Position numbers and translations under genes: made by a program. From JBPCNH01 sp051001455 (lineage in GTDB: Bacteria > Actinomycetota > CADDZG01 > WHSQ01), in NCBI GenBank assembly GCA_051001455.1, contig JBPCNH010000004.1, forward strand, positions 1 to 64,000: a DNA stretch of 64,000 bases, given 5' to 3'. The number at the start of each line of letters is the position of its first letter. Positions within the stretch are counted from its first letter, which is position 1. Positions 15,830 to 23,178 of the stretch are shown here, one piece after another. The notes beneath the pieces are model-generated. The model did not search any database, was not told the origin of the DNA, and saw only the letters and a list, made by a program, of their open reading frames with translations.

Positions 15830-16237
15830 TCATCCCGCCTCAACCAAGGGACGGGCTGAGTCGGGTGCCAGATCCAGAACCTGCTGATCGTCTGTCAGCA
15901 AGTAGCTCCCTCGATCCTCCGCGAGAGCCACGTAGGCAGAGGCGTAGGCAGTCAATCCTCGGGCAGTCCAAGCCGCCACCGATCGAAGCGCTGGCTCGGC
16001 AACGTCAAAGCCCAACTCATCCAGGGCATCGGCAAGCTCAAACAGTGCCGGCTCGTCCCATGACCACCGTCGGCCCGCGATATTCAGCACTTCCAGGAAC
16101 ATCAGGGAGGGAACGACGACAAGCAACTGCCCCTTTTCGTACTGGCCTCGCAGCGCTCGGGCCTGGGGGAAGCCGGCCTCTTCCTCTCCCGCAAACCACT
16201 TGAGAACGACCGAAGCATCGAGAACGAATTCGTTCAA
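15830..16237 (-). CDS. vapC: PIN-domain toxin, pair 5
   Basis: 135 residues. MNEFVLDASVVLKWFAGEEE (first Asp), PSLMFLEVLNIAGRR, LTAYASAYVALAEDRG and LLTDDQQVLDLAP are VapC motifs; the central acidic position reads YASAYVALAE, so the usual Asp is replaced by Ser or Ala as in part of the family. ATGA overlap with the antitoxin. Confidence 0.86.
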   Translation of the reverse strand: MNEFVLDASVVLKWFAGEEEAGFPQARALRGQYEKGQLLVVVPSLMFLEVLNIAGRRWSWDEPALFELADALDELGFDVAEPALRSVAAWTARGLTAYASAYVALAEDRGSYLLTDDQQVLDLAPDSARPLVEAG

Positions 16238-16479
16238 TGAGAGTCCCGCTCTTGTCGCACTGCTTTGGTGACGTCCCCTTGGTGCTGGTTGACGGCGAAC
16301 AGCTTGTCGATCCGGCGGAGCGCACGACGTGCCGCCGCGCGACCGGGTCCACGAGATGCGTCGACCTCTCGAGCCGCAACGCGCGAGAGATAGGCACTGC
16401 GGTTCAGGCCCAGGGCGCGAGCCGCCTTGTCAATGCGCGCCAATAGTTTGTCGTCCAGCGATACGAGAATCTTTGCCAT
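16234..16479 (-). CDS. vapB: VapB-type antitoxin of pair 5
   Basis: 81 residues: MAKILVSLDDKLLARIDKAA then LGLNRSAYLSRVAAREVD is a ribbon-helix-helix domain. The tail (RRALRRIDKLFAVNQHQGDV) is basic, unlike the acidic tail of pair 4. It has a perfect palindrome in its promoter. Confidence 0.85.
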   Translation of the reverse strand: MAKILVSLDDKLLARIDKAARALGLNRSAYLSRVAAREVDASRGPGRAAARRALRRIDKLFAVNQHQGDVTKAVRQERDSH

Positions 16480-16488
16480 TCGCTGTCA

Positions 16489-16504
16489 GGATATCTGGAT
16501 ATCC
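16489..16504. promoter_or_regulatory. Palindromic operator upstream of vapB pair 5
   Basis: GGATATC-TG-GATATCC is a perfect 7-bp inverted repeat with a 2-bp centre, 10 bp before the vapB ATG. It is a good candidate for autoregulation by the antitoxin or the complex. Confidence 0.6.
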
Positions 16505-16548
16505 CGCTGCTGTCGAGTGAAGAAACCTTGAATCCCATGCTTGAAATA

Positions 16549-16605
16549 GTGGTGCTGCCGGGAATCGAACCCCGAAGTTCCACGACGTAGTCCTCGATCC
16601 CTTAA
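16549..16605 (-). repeat. Partial duplicate of the ssrA 3' end
   Basis: GTGGTGCTGCCGGGAATCGA (16549 on) matches the complement of the tmRNA 3' end starting at 16644 with one change in the first 24 bases. A second shared block, CCTCGATCCCT (16592-16602), matches tmRNA 16673-16683. The intact ssrA end is only about 95 bp away. Such a copy is what site-specific integration into a tmRNA gene leaves. Confidence 0.65.
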
Positions 16606-16644
16606 GGATCGGGGGACCCGCCGGTGCGGGGTGTGAGTTGGGAG

Positions 16645-17003
16645 TGGAGCTGCCGGGAATCGAACCCGGGTCCCTCGATCCCTAAGTAGGGCTTCTACGA
16701 GCGTAGTTCGTGGTTGAGATTCGGCTCCGGCCGGCCCACGAACAGCAGCGGCTGGAACCTAGATCAGGTTAAGTGTCCCTTCCTTCTCCCCGACCTTTTT
16801 CCGGAAGGTAAGCCTGCTAGGCGACGCCGGGTCCCGAGAGCGCAGGCGAATCTCGGGCCGACGGCCATCGTTAAGGGATGGCGACCGTGCGATTAAGCAG
16901 CGGCAGTTATGGTTTTTCCCAGAGGATTAACGAGGTCACACCGGGAGTCCTCGGCTCGCTTCCCCTACCTCGGTTGATCAAGGTCGAGACCATGTTCAGC
17001 CCC
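16645..17003 (-). ncRNA. ssrA: tmRNA (transfer-messenger RNA)
   Basis: 359 nt. The 5' end GGGGCUGAAC (17003 down) pairs with CAGCUCC at the 3' end through a 7-bp acceptor stem; a T arm CCGGG-TTCGATT-CCCGG precedes it, and the discriminator is A16645 with no encoded CCA. GGTCTCGAC follows the 5' end, a variant of the usual GGUUUCGAC. It rescues stalled ribosomes with SmpB, encoded 184 bp upstream. The likely tag frame ends at TAA 16895-16893 and reads VNPLGKTITAAA if the resume codon is GTT 16931; most known tags end in LAA, so this is unusual. A TTGACA (complement of 17031-17036) lies at about -33. Confidence 0.92.
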
Positions 17004-17130
17004 AAGGTTGGGTGGCAATAGCCAGTTCATTGTCAAGGTGCCGTTCCTCATAGATAACCAGCACAACGCTACCGGCATTCCGCTCCGATAGCGAGGCAAC
17101 CGTATCGTCAGAGCGCCGTCCACTGGGGTT

Positions 17131-17172
17131 CCGTGCCGGGAAGTGGCTCATGGGGAGCCTTGGTCTGGCACG
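17131..17172 (-). repeat. 42-bp hairpin repeat, copy 1 (after smpB)
   Basis: Plus-strand CCGTGCCGGGAAGTGGC...GGCACG. The ends form a CGTGCC/GGCACG stem and the centre a GGCTC/GAGCC stem. It matches copy 2 at 28949-28990 at 34 of 42 positions, with mostly transitions. It lies 15 bp past the smpB stop, same orientation relative to the upstream gene as copy 2. Confidence 0.6.
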
Positions 17173-17186
17173 AAAGTTGGTGGGGG

Positions 17187-17657
17187 TTAGCGGCGGCGGC
17201 CTTCTGCTTGGCGCATGCGGCGTTCGTCGCTCCGCTGGGCGATGGCATGGCGCTTGTCGTGGGTCTTGCGTCCTTTGGCGATGGCGATCTCCGCCTTCGC
17301 CAGACCCTGCTTGAAATAGAGCCGGAGCGGCACCAGTGTCTTGCCGTCGCGCGTGATGGCGTGCTCCATCCGTTCGAGTTCATGCTTGTTCAGCAGGAGC
17401 TTGCGCGGTCGAAGCGGATCGTGGTTTGTGCGATTTCCATGCGAATACGGAGCGATGTGCAGCTGCAGGAGCCAGGCCTCTCCATCCCTGACGGTGGCGT
17501 AGGCGTCGGCCAGGCTGACCTTCGCTTCACGGCAGGATTTCACCTCGGTTCCCACCAGCTGCAGGCCGGCTTCGAACCGTTCCTCGAGGTCGTAGTCGTG
17601 GCGCGCCCGGCGGTTCTGCGCGATCAGTTTGGTGCCCGCGCCGTCGCTCTGAGGCAC
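17187..17657 (-). CDS. smpB: SsrA-binding protein
   Basis: 156 residues. KLIAQNRRARHDYDLEERFE, GLQLVGTEVKSCREAKVSLA, YSHGNRTNHDPLRPRKLLLN and the basic tail KGRKTHDKRHAI are SmpB hallmarks. It binds tmRNA and places it in the A site. GTG start overlaps the ctpA stop by one base (TAGTG). It is followed by repeat copy 1 and then ssrA, both on the same strand. Confidence 0.96.
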   Translation of the reverse strand: MPQSDGAGTKLIAQNRRARHDYDLEERFEAGLQLVGTEVKSCREAKVSLADAYATVRDGEAWLLQLHIAPYSHGNRTNHDPLRPRKLLLNKHELERMEHAITRDGKTLVPLRLYFKQGLAKAEIAIAKGRKTHDKRHAIAQRSDERRMRQAEGRRR

Positions 17658-18844
17658 TATCCCTGCGTGCCGGTGACCGACAGAACGAGACCCTGCAGGA
17701 TTTCGACGGCCCGGGACAACTGCACGTCCGGATCGTCGTCCACCTGGACGTCTGGCTCGATGCCCTTGCCGTTGATGTTGTGACCATCCGGTGTGAAGTA
17801 GGCAGCAGTTGTGAATTTCAGCGCGGAGGAATCCGGGAGCGCCACGACCTCTTGCACCGATCCTTTCCCGTATGTCGTCGTTCCGATGAGTACCGCGCGG
17901 TCACGATCCTGCAATGCCCCGGCGACGATCTCAGACGCGCTGGCCGTTCCTTCGTTCACGAGGACGACGAGAGGTACGTCCTCGAAGGCATCTCCTTCAG
18001 CGTCATAGTCGACGCCCTCTTGCGTTGCATCCTTATAGGTCACTATGTTGCCGTCCTCGATGAACACACTCGCCACGGTCACGGCTTCGGTGAATAGTCC
18101 CCCACCGTTGTCGCGCAGGTCGAGGATGATGCCTTTCGCTCCCTTTTCGAGGAGGTTCTCGACCTCGATCTTGACCTGTTCGCCAGCACTTCGAGCGAAC
18201 CCGAAAAGACGCACGTATCCCAGGTCCTCATCGGTCATGCGAGCCTGCAGATTCGGGAGCTCGATCGCCTCGCGGGTGATCGAGAAGTCCAGCGACTCGC
18301 CATCGCGCTCGATGCCCAGGGAAACCTCGCTGCCCTCGGGGCCTTTGATGAGAGCAACCGCCTCGTCGCTAGTTAGGTCTTCGAAGGCTCGACCGTCGAT
18401 CGTCTTGATCACGTCACCGCGTTTCAAGCCCGCGGAAACGGCGGGGGTAGACGGCAGCACCGAGACGATCTCGAGGTCACCGCGCTTGACCTTCAACCAG
18501 ACGCCGATGCCGGAGAACTTGCCACTCGTGAGCTCCTGCAGAGAACGGTAGCTCTTCGGCGAGAAGAAGAACGCGTAGGGATCGTCCCCCTCCTTCTTGA
18601 GAACGTCGACCATCCCCTTGATTGCGCCACGTGCTAACGCCCCTTCGTCGGGCGGATCGATCGACCCTCGAAGGATCTCCTCATACGCCTTCTGGATCGC
18701 GCCTGCACCGTCTCCACCGGCGGTTCCCTCTACGAAGAGCCGGGGCTGGTCGCGCAGTCCCACAGCGAAGCCGGCCGAGAAAAGTCCGAACGCGCCGACG
18801 AACCCCGCAAGGGCCACGATCAGGTATCTCTGCCAGCGTTCCAT
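17657..18844 (-). CDS. S41-family carboxy-terminal processing protease
   Basis: 395 residues with an N-terminal membrane anchor (YLIVALAGFVGAFGLFSAGF), a PDZ domain (GIGVWLKVKRGDLEIVSVLP, SAGLKRGDVIKTIDGR) and the protease core with the Ser/Lys pair in GTASASEIVAGAL and TTYGKGSVQEV. It ends with a conserved DGHNINGKGIEPDV. CtpA-type enzymes process secreted and wall proteins outside the membrane. It sits between the M23 hydrolase and smpB, so control of the adjacent hydrolase is a possibility, not shown. Confidence 0.9.
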   Translation of the reverse strand: MERWQRYLIVALAGFVGAFGLFSAGFAVGLRDQPRLFVEGTAGGDGAGAIQKAYEEILRGSIDPPDEGALARGAIKGMVDVLKKEGDDPYAFFFSPKSYRSLQELTSGKFSGIGVWLKVKRGDLEIVSVLPSTPAVSAGLKRGDVIKTIDGRAFEDLTSDEAVALIKGPEGSEVSLGIERDGESLDFSITREAIELPNLQARMTDEDLGYVRLFGFARSAGEQVKIEVENLLEKGAKGIILDLRDNGGGLFTEAVTVASVFIEDGNIVTYKDATQEGVDYDAEGDAFEDVPLVVLVNEGTASASEIVAGALQDRDRAVLIGTTTYGKGSVQEVVALPDSSALKFTTAAYFTPDGHNINGKGIEPDVQVDDDPDVQLSRAVEILQGLVLSVTGTQG

Positions 18845-18918
18845 CGTCCTAGGGTAGTTGGCCTGGGTCCCTTATCTGAGAAACCCCGCCGACGGTGCCT
18901 AGCGGCCTCTGACAGGGC

Positions 18919-20154
18919 CTAGTTGAAGTACGGCATGGGGTCGACCGGATGTCCGTTCGCCCGGACCTCGAAGTGCAGGTGGGGCCCGGTGCAATAACCA
19001 GAGCAACCGATGCTTCCGATGGTCGAGCCGCGCCCGACGGACTGCCCGGATCCCACCGAGTACCCAGACAGGTGGTTGTAGGTGGTCGAGAGACCTCCGC
19101 CGTGGTCCACCACGATGACGTTGCCGTAACCGCTCATGACGCCCGCATAGGTCACCACGCCGGAGTCCGCGGCATACACGGCCGAGCCGTATGAGGCGCC
19201 GATGTCGATACCGGTGTGCATCCGGGTGTCCCCATAGATCGGGTGGGTGCGGTAGCCGTAGCCCGAGGTCAGTGAGCCGTTGGCAGGCCAGACGTATTGA
19301 CCTTTCGGGGCTGCGACGGGGCCCGAGGAGGATGAACCGTTCGAGCTCGAAGCGGCGATGATCGCCCGGATCTGGTCGGATTCGCGTTCGAGCTGGTTCT
19401 CGAGCTCTTCGTAATAGGCCTTCTCACTTTCGACCTGGGCGAGGATCGTTTGCTTCTCACCCAAAGCCTGCTCTTTCCGCTGCAGGGCCACGGCGTGCTC
19501 GTCACGCAGCGAAGCTAGCTCCAAGCGACTGGATTCGAGGTCCCTCTTCGCGGAAGCGATCTCGGCCTGCTTCTCAGAGATGATCTCCCGCTTGACCTCG
19601 GTGTCACCTCGCAGCACTTGGATCTCGCCCACGAGCTCGGAGTCGGTATTGAGAGCGGCTTCGTAATAAGTCGTGGCATCGACGACGTCCGTGATCGTCT
19701 TACTCGACAGCAAGGTGTCGAGGTACGCCGTAGGACCAGCTTTGTACGCAGCCACCGCGCGCTCGGCGAAGAGATCGGTCCTCTCGGCAAGCCTGCGCAG
19801 GACGTCCTCGAGCTCTGCGGTAACGATCCCCATCTTCTGCTGTGCACGGGTGAGCTGCTGTCTCGCTTCGAAGATGCGGTCATCCAGCGCTTGCAACCGA
19901 TCATCGAGCGAACCGACCTTGGTTTCGGCACGTTGCCGCTTGACATCGAGCGCTCCGATGCGGTCGAGGATCTCCTTGCGCTCCCCACTCAGCTCGGCCG
20001 CAGCAGCGGCAGCCTCCTTCTTCTTCTTCTCGAGCCTGTCGAGCTTCGAGCTCGGGTCGGCGAGGGCCGGCAGGGCCAGCAACAAGAGCGCGACGAGCGC
20101 AGCCGCCACGGCGGCCAAGCTACGCCTGGGTCGATCTCTAAAGGAAGGAAGCAT
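18919..20154 (-). CDS. M23 (LytM) peptidase with coiled coil, EnvC-like
   Basis: 411 residues: signal peptide (LAAVAAALVALLLLALPALA), a long coiled coil (residues about 40 to 255), then an LytM domain with GYGYRTHPIYGDTRMHTGID (HxxxD zinc ligands) and GYCTGPHLHFEVRANG (HxH). EnvC-like proteins are activated by FtsEX in the envelope and cleave peptidoglycan or activate amidases during division. Here it follows ftsE-ftsX directly, and the zinc ligands look intact, so it may be a hydrolase itself. The start fits a leaderless message. Confidence 0.9.
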   Translation of the reverse strand: MLPSFRDRPRRSLAAVAAALVALLLLALPALADPSSKLDRLEKKKKEAAAAAAELSGERKEILDRIGALDVKRQRAETKVGSLDDRLQALDDRIFEARQQLTRAQQKMGIVTAELEDVLRRLAERTDLFAERAVAAYKAGPTAYLDTLLSSKTITDVVDATTYYEAALNTDSELVGEIQVLRGDTEVKREIISEKQAEIASAKRDLESSRLELASLRDEHAVALQRKEQALGEKQTILAQVESEKAYYEELENQLERESDQIRAIIAASSSNGSSSSGPVAAPKGQYVWPANGSLTSGYGYRTHPIYGDTRMHTGIDIGASYGSAVYAADSGVVTYAGVMSGYGNVIVVDHGGGLSTTYNHLSGYSVGSGQSVGRGSTIGSIGCSGYCTGPHLHFEVRANGHPVDPMPYFN

Positions 20155-20160
20155 CAGACA

Positions 20161-20189
20161 ATCCTAGTTAACAAAAACCTCATAAACAA
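20161..20189 (-). promoter_or_regulatory. Candidate leaderless promoter of the M23 gene
   Basis: On the minus strand: -35 TTGTTT (20189-20184), 17-bp spacer, -10 TAGGAT (20166-20161). Transcription would begin near the ATG at 20154. The region is unusually AT-rich for this window. Confidence 0.45.
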
Positions 20190-20295
20190 CAAGGAAAACA
20201 GACCATACCCGAACTTTATCGGCGTTCCGATAGCCCAGATTGAGTACCTATCACCTCGCCAGCCACGACTGCAGGCAGGAGCTTCTTCCAGAACA

Positions 20296-20308
20296 CCCCC
20301 CCCCCCCC
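20296..20308 (+). repeat. Run of 13 C
   Basis: Thirteen consecutive C between ftsX and the M23 gene. Homopolymers of this length slip during replication and sequencing, so the length may be uncertain. It is noncoding. Confidence 0.8.
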
Positions 20309-20373
20309 AAGGCTTTGAGCGGGCGGAAGACTCGGTCGACGGTTTTGGGCGGGCGGGAGGATAAGCAGGCCGA

Positions 20374-20427
20374 GTCGCTAGACCTCGGAATAGGTCGCTA
20401 GACCTCGGAATAGGTCGCTAGACCTCG
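20374..20427. repeat. 20-bp tandem repeat, 2.7 copies, over the ftsX stop
   Basis: Unit GTCGCTAGACCTCGGAATAG occurs twice in full (20374-20393, 20394-20413) and once in part (20414-20427). The partial copy contains the ftsX stop codon, so the repeat is a duplication of the gene end that leaves the protein intact. Confidence 0.85.
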
Positions 20428-21305
20428 AGGAATCGCCTAAGGGCCAACGACGAGCCCACCAGACCCACCACGGCTGCTACGGCGGCGAGCAGCAGCAAGA
20501 CGCCGGCGATCTCGCCGCCGGTGAAGGTGAGGATGGGGCCCATGAATGGGATCGCGTCGCCGATCCTGGAAAAGAGCAGGGCGTTGCCCCCCAGCACGAT
20601 CGCCCCGGCGATCACCGCGCCAGCAAGGGCGGCGAAAACCCCCTCCAGGATGAACGGGATCCGGATGAACCAGTTGGTCGCCCCGACCAGCTTCATGATG
20701 CCGATCTCTTCGCGACGGGCATAGATCCCCAGCCGGATCGCGTTCGCGATCAGCCCGGCCGCAGCGATCATCAACAGCAGAGACATAGCGAAGGTGATCG
20801 TTCGCAGGAGCGAGTTCACTTGCAAGAGACGCCGCACGATCTCGCCGCCGAAACGAACGTCGTCCACCCCGGGCGCGCCTTGGATCCGGCTAGCGACCTC
20901 TTCGGTGAGAGCGGGATCAACCAAACGGATCTGCAACGAAGCCGGAAGAGCATCCTCGGGCAGGCTCTCGGTGAACTCAGGTTGGCCCGCGTAACGCAGA
21001 CGGAATTCTTCGAAGGCATCGTCCTTTGTGACGTACTCGTAGTCCGCTACCTCTGGATAACCTCCAACCGTGTCACGCAGGGCCGTCAACTCGCCGGGGG
21101 CGATGTCGTCACGCAAGTACACGGAGATCCCGAGCTTCTCTTCTGTGTTACCCGCCACGTTGTTGATGACGATCCCCAGGATCTGTACCCCGCCGAGTAA
21201 TAGAAGCGAGATGGCAACCGTCGAAACCGCCGCGATCGTCATGAGGAAGTTCCGCCTCAGGTTCTGAACGGTCTCCCCCAAGAAGTACTGGAGACGCATC
21301 AGCAA
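20418..21305 (-). CDS. ftsX: Cell-division protein FtsX
   Basis: 295 residues, four membrane helices with a large external loop between the first and second (about residues 45 to 170) that in other species binds the wall hydrolase. YFLGETVQNLRRNFLMTIAA, LGISVYLRDDI, LRLGIYARREEIGIMKLVGA and TNWFIRIPFILEGVFAAL are typical. With FtsE it forms an ABC-type transducer. It lies 37 bp after ftsE and is followed by the M23 gene. Confidence 0.94.
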   Translation of the reverse strand: MLMRLQYFLGETVQNLRRNFLMTIAAVSTVAISLLLLGGVQILGIVINNVAGNTEEKLGISVYLRDDIAPGELTALRDTVGGYPEVADYEYVTKDDAFEEFRLRYAGQPEFTESLPEDALPASLQIRLVDPALTEEVASRIQGAPGVDDVRFGGEIVRRLLQVNSLLRTITFAMSLLLMIAAAGLIANAIRLGIYARREEIGIMKLVGATNWFIRIPFILEGVFAALAGAVIAGAIVLGGNALLFSRIGDAIPFMGPILTFTGGEIAGVLLLLAAVAAVVGLVGSSLALRRFLEV

Positions 21306-21342
21306 CCACCCCGGAGCTTGACGACGCTTGCACGATCACTCA

Positions 21343-22029
21343 TCACGAGCCGACCCCGTAGATGCCGCGGGATTGGTCACGGACGACGTCCCCATTCTCG
21401 AGCTCGACGACGCGCCGCCGCATCGAGTCGACGATCGCATGGTCGTGCGTCGCCATGACGATCGTGGTTCCGGTCCTGTTGATGCGGTCCAGGAGACGCA
21501 TGATGCCGACCGAGGTCGCCGGGTCGAGGTTCCCTGTGGGCTCGTCCGCGACCAGGATGAGGGGTCGGTTCACGAAAGCCCGCGCTACAGAGACGCGCTG
21601 TTGTTCTCCTCCGGAGAGTTCGTCGGGGAAGCGATCGAGTTTCTCGCCGAGTCCGACAAGCTCGAGGATCTGCGGCACCTGCCGCTGCACCACCGACTTC
21701 GGCCGCCCGATCACCTCGAGCCCGAAAGCAACGTTCTCGTACACGGTCTTGTTGGGAAGCAGTTTGAAGTCCTGGAAGACACAGCCGACGTTGCGCCGCA
21801 AGTACGGGATGCGCCACTTGGGAAGGCTGGCTAGGTTCTTACCTGCGACGTACACCTCGCCTGCCGTGGGTTCTTCCTCCTTGGTCAGCAGTTTGAGGAA
21901 CGTCGACTTCCCCGAGCCGGACGGGCCGACGACGAAGACGAACTCGCCCTTCTCGATGTCGAGCGACACGCCTTTCAGCGCGTGGATACCACCCTTGTAT
22001 TCCTTACATACATCAGTGAGTTTGATCAT
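21343..22029 (-). CDS. ftsE: Cell-division ATP-binding protein FtsE
   Basis: 228 residues: Walker A GPSGSGKSTFLKLL, signature LSGGEQQRVSVARAFVNRP, Walker B LILVADEPTGNLDP, and the H-loop ATHDHAIV. The start MIKLTDVCKEYKGGIHALKG is standard FtsE. Together with FtsX it couples division to wall hydrolysis. Confidence 0.95.
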   Translation of the reverse strand: MIKLTDVCKEYKGGIHALKGVSLDIEKGEFVFVVGPSGSGKSTFLKLLTKEEEPTAGEVYVAGKNLASLPKWRIPYLRRNVGCVFQDFKLLPNKTVYENVAFGLEVIGRPKSVVQRQVPQILELVGLGEKLDRFPDELSGGEQQRVSVARAFVNRPLILVADEPTGNLDPATSVGIMRLLDRINRTGTTIVMATHDHAIVDSMRRRVVELENGDVVRDQSRGIYGVGS

Positions 22030-22048
22030 CTTTTAAGTGTGAGCCTGC

Positions 22049-23122
22049 TCAGGCGCTGGCCGGCGCCATGCGTTCAAAGTATCGGTAGGGGTGGTCTTCG
22101 CCGTGGATGTCTTCGTACTCGGCCCAGGCATCATCATAGTAGGAGAGTCCCCGTTTGCGGATCTCGGTCAGGACGGCCTCTTCTATCCCCACGACCTTGA
22201 GCCGCTTACACAGGGAGTTCAGCGAGAAGTCCCGGACGTCGAAAGGGTTGATCTGCAGGTTGGGCGGCGTGTTCTTGGGGGCGACCGCGAACTTCCTGTC
22301 GGGAGCTGCCACGATCCGACAAGCTTGCTCGAGCAAGCTGAAGATCTGATCCTCTACCTCACCGAGGAAAGCCGAGTCCCGAACGCCTGCCTCCATCAAC
22401 GCGCGGACACCGAAGTTCACATGACGAGATTCATCGCGCGCCACCGCGGTGAAACCGGCATAGAAGCCGGGAAGTATCCCCATCTCCCGCACGATGTTGA
22501 GGAGATATCTCTGACCGGTGAGCGCGAGCATCCCCTCGATGACCAAGTGATAGGTGGTGATCCCACGCACCCAAGCCGCGTAATCATGTGGGTCGCGCCG
22601 TACGGCTTCCGTGGCGTCCACGAGTCCCGCATCAAAGATGGCCCTGAAGCCACTTACTGTTTGCTCCTTCAGCTCGGCCAACGCGGCAGACAGGCCCCCG
22701 GATATACCGATGACCTCATCGAAGAACCGCGAGAAAAAGATCGTATGGCGTGCCTCGTCTACCAACTGAGTCGACAGGAAGATACGTGACGGTTCATCCG
22801 GCGCCGCATGAACGAGAGGCGACAACGTGTCGGTAACAGCTTGCTCGCCGACGAAAAACAGTGTGAACGACCGCTGCAGCTCGATCCGGAAGCCCTCGAA
22901 CACACCCGACATGTCGCGCCAATGCTGCACATCTTCAGAGAAATCGAGATCCTGGGTCGACCAATTCTGGTTCTCCCAACGGTGGTACAGATCGATCGGC
23001 GTAGGACGCTGCTTCAAGACGTAATCCATCTGCGTGTAGACGTCCTCGATGTGGACGTCCCGCATCTCGGCCAGAGTTGCGCTGTCTACACGGTCCGACA
23101 GCCTTTTCGTGTCGTCGGTCAT
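22049..23122 (-). CDS. R2-like diiron (ferritin-superfamily) protein
   Basis: 357 residues. The six metal ligands of the ribonucleotide-reductase R2 fold can be picked out: E93 (VGEQAV), E123 and H126 (DEARH), E196 (VIEGML), and E231 and H234 (DESRH). No partner large subunit is nearby. It may be an R2-like ligand-binding oxidase or a free-standing oxygenase rather than NrdB; I saw no conserved radical Tyr that I could assign. It lies between prfB and ftsE, 56 bp after prfB. Confidence 0.7.
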   Translation of the reverse strand: MTDDTKRLSDRVDSATLAEMRDVHIEDVYTQMDYVLKQRPTPIDLYHRWENQNWSTQDLDFSEDVQHWRDMSGVFEGFRIELQRSFTLFFVGEQAVTDTLSPLVHAAPDEPSRIFLSTQLVDEARHTIFFSRFFDEVIGISGGLSAALAELKEQTVSGFRAIFDAGLVDATEAVRRDPHDYAAWVRGITTYHLVIEGMLALTGQRYLLNIVREMGILPGFYAGFTAVARDESRHVNFGVRALMEAGVRDSAFLGEVEDQIFSLLEQACRIVAAPDRKFAVAPKNTPPNLQINPFDVRDFSLNSLCKRLKVVGIEEAVLTEIRKRGLSYYDDAWAEYEDIHGEDHPYRYFERMAPASA

Positions 23123-23178
23123 GGGTCAATGATGGCACTTTTCGGGTTTTCGAGGACCACGCCCGGTCTACAAGCCGG

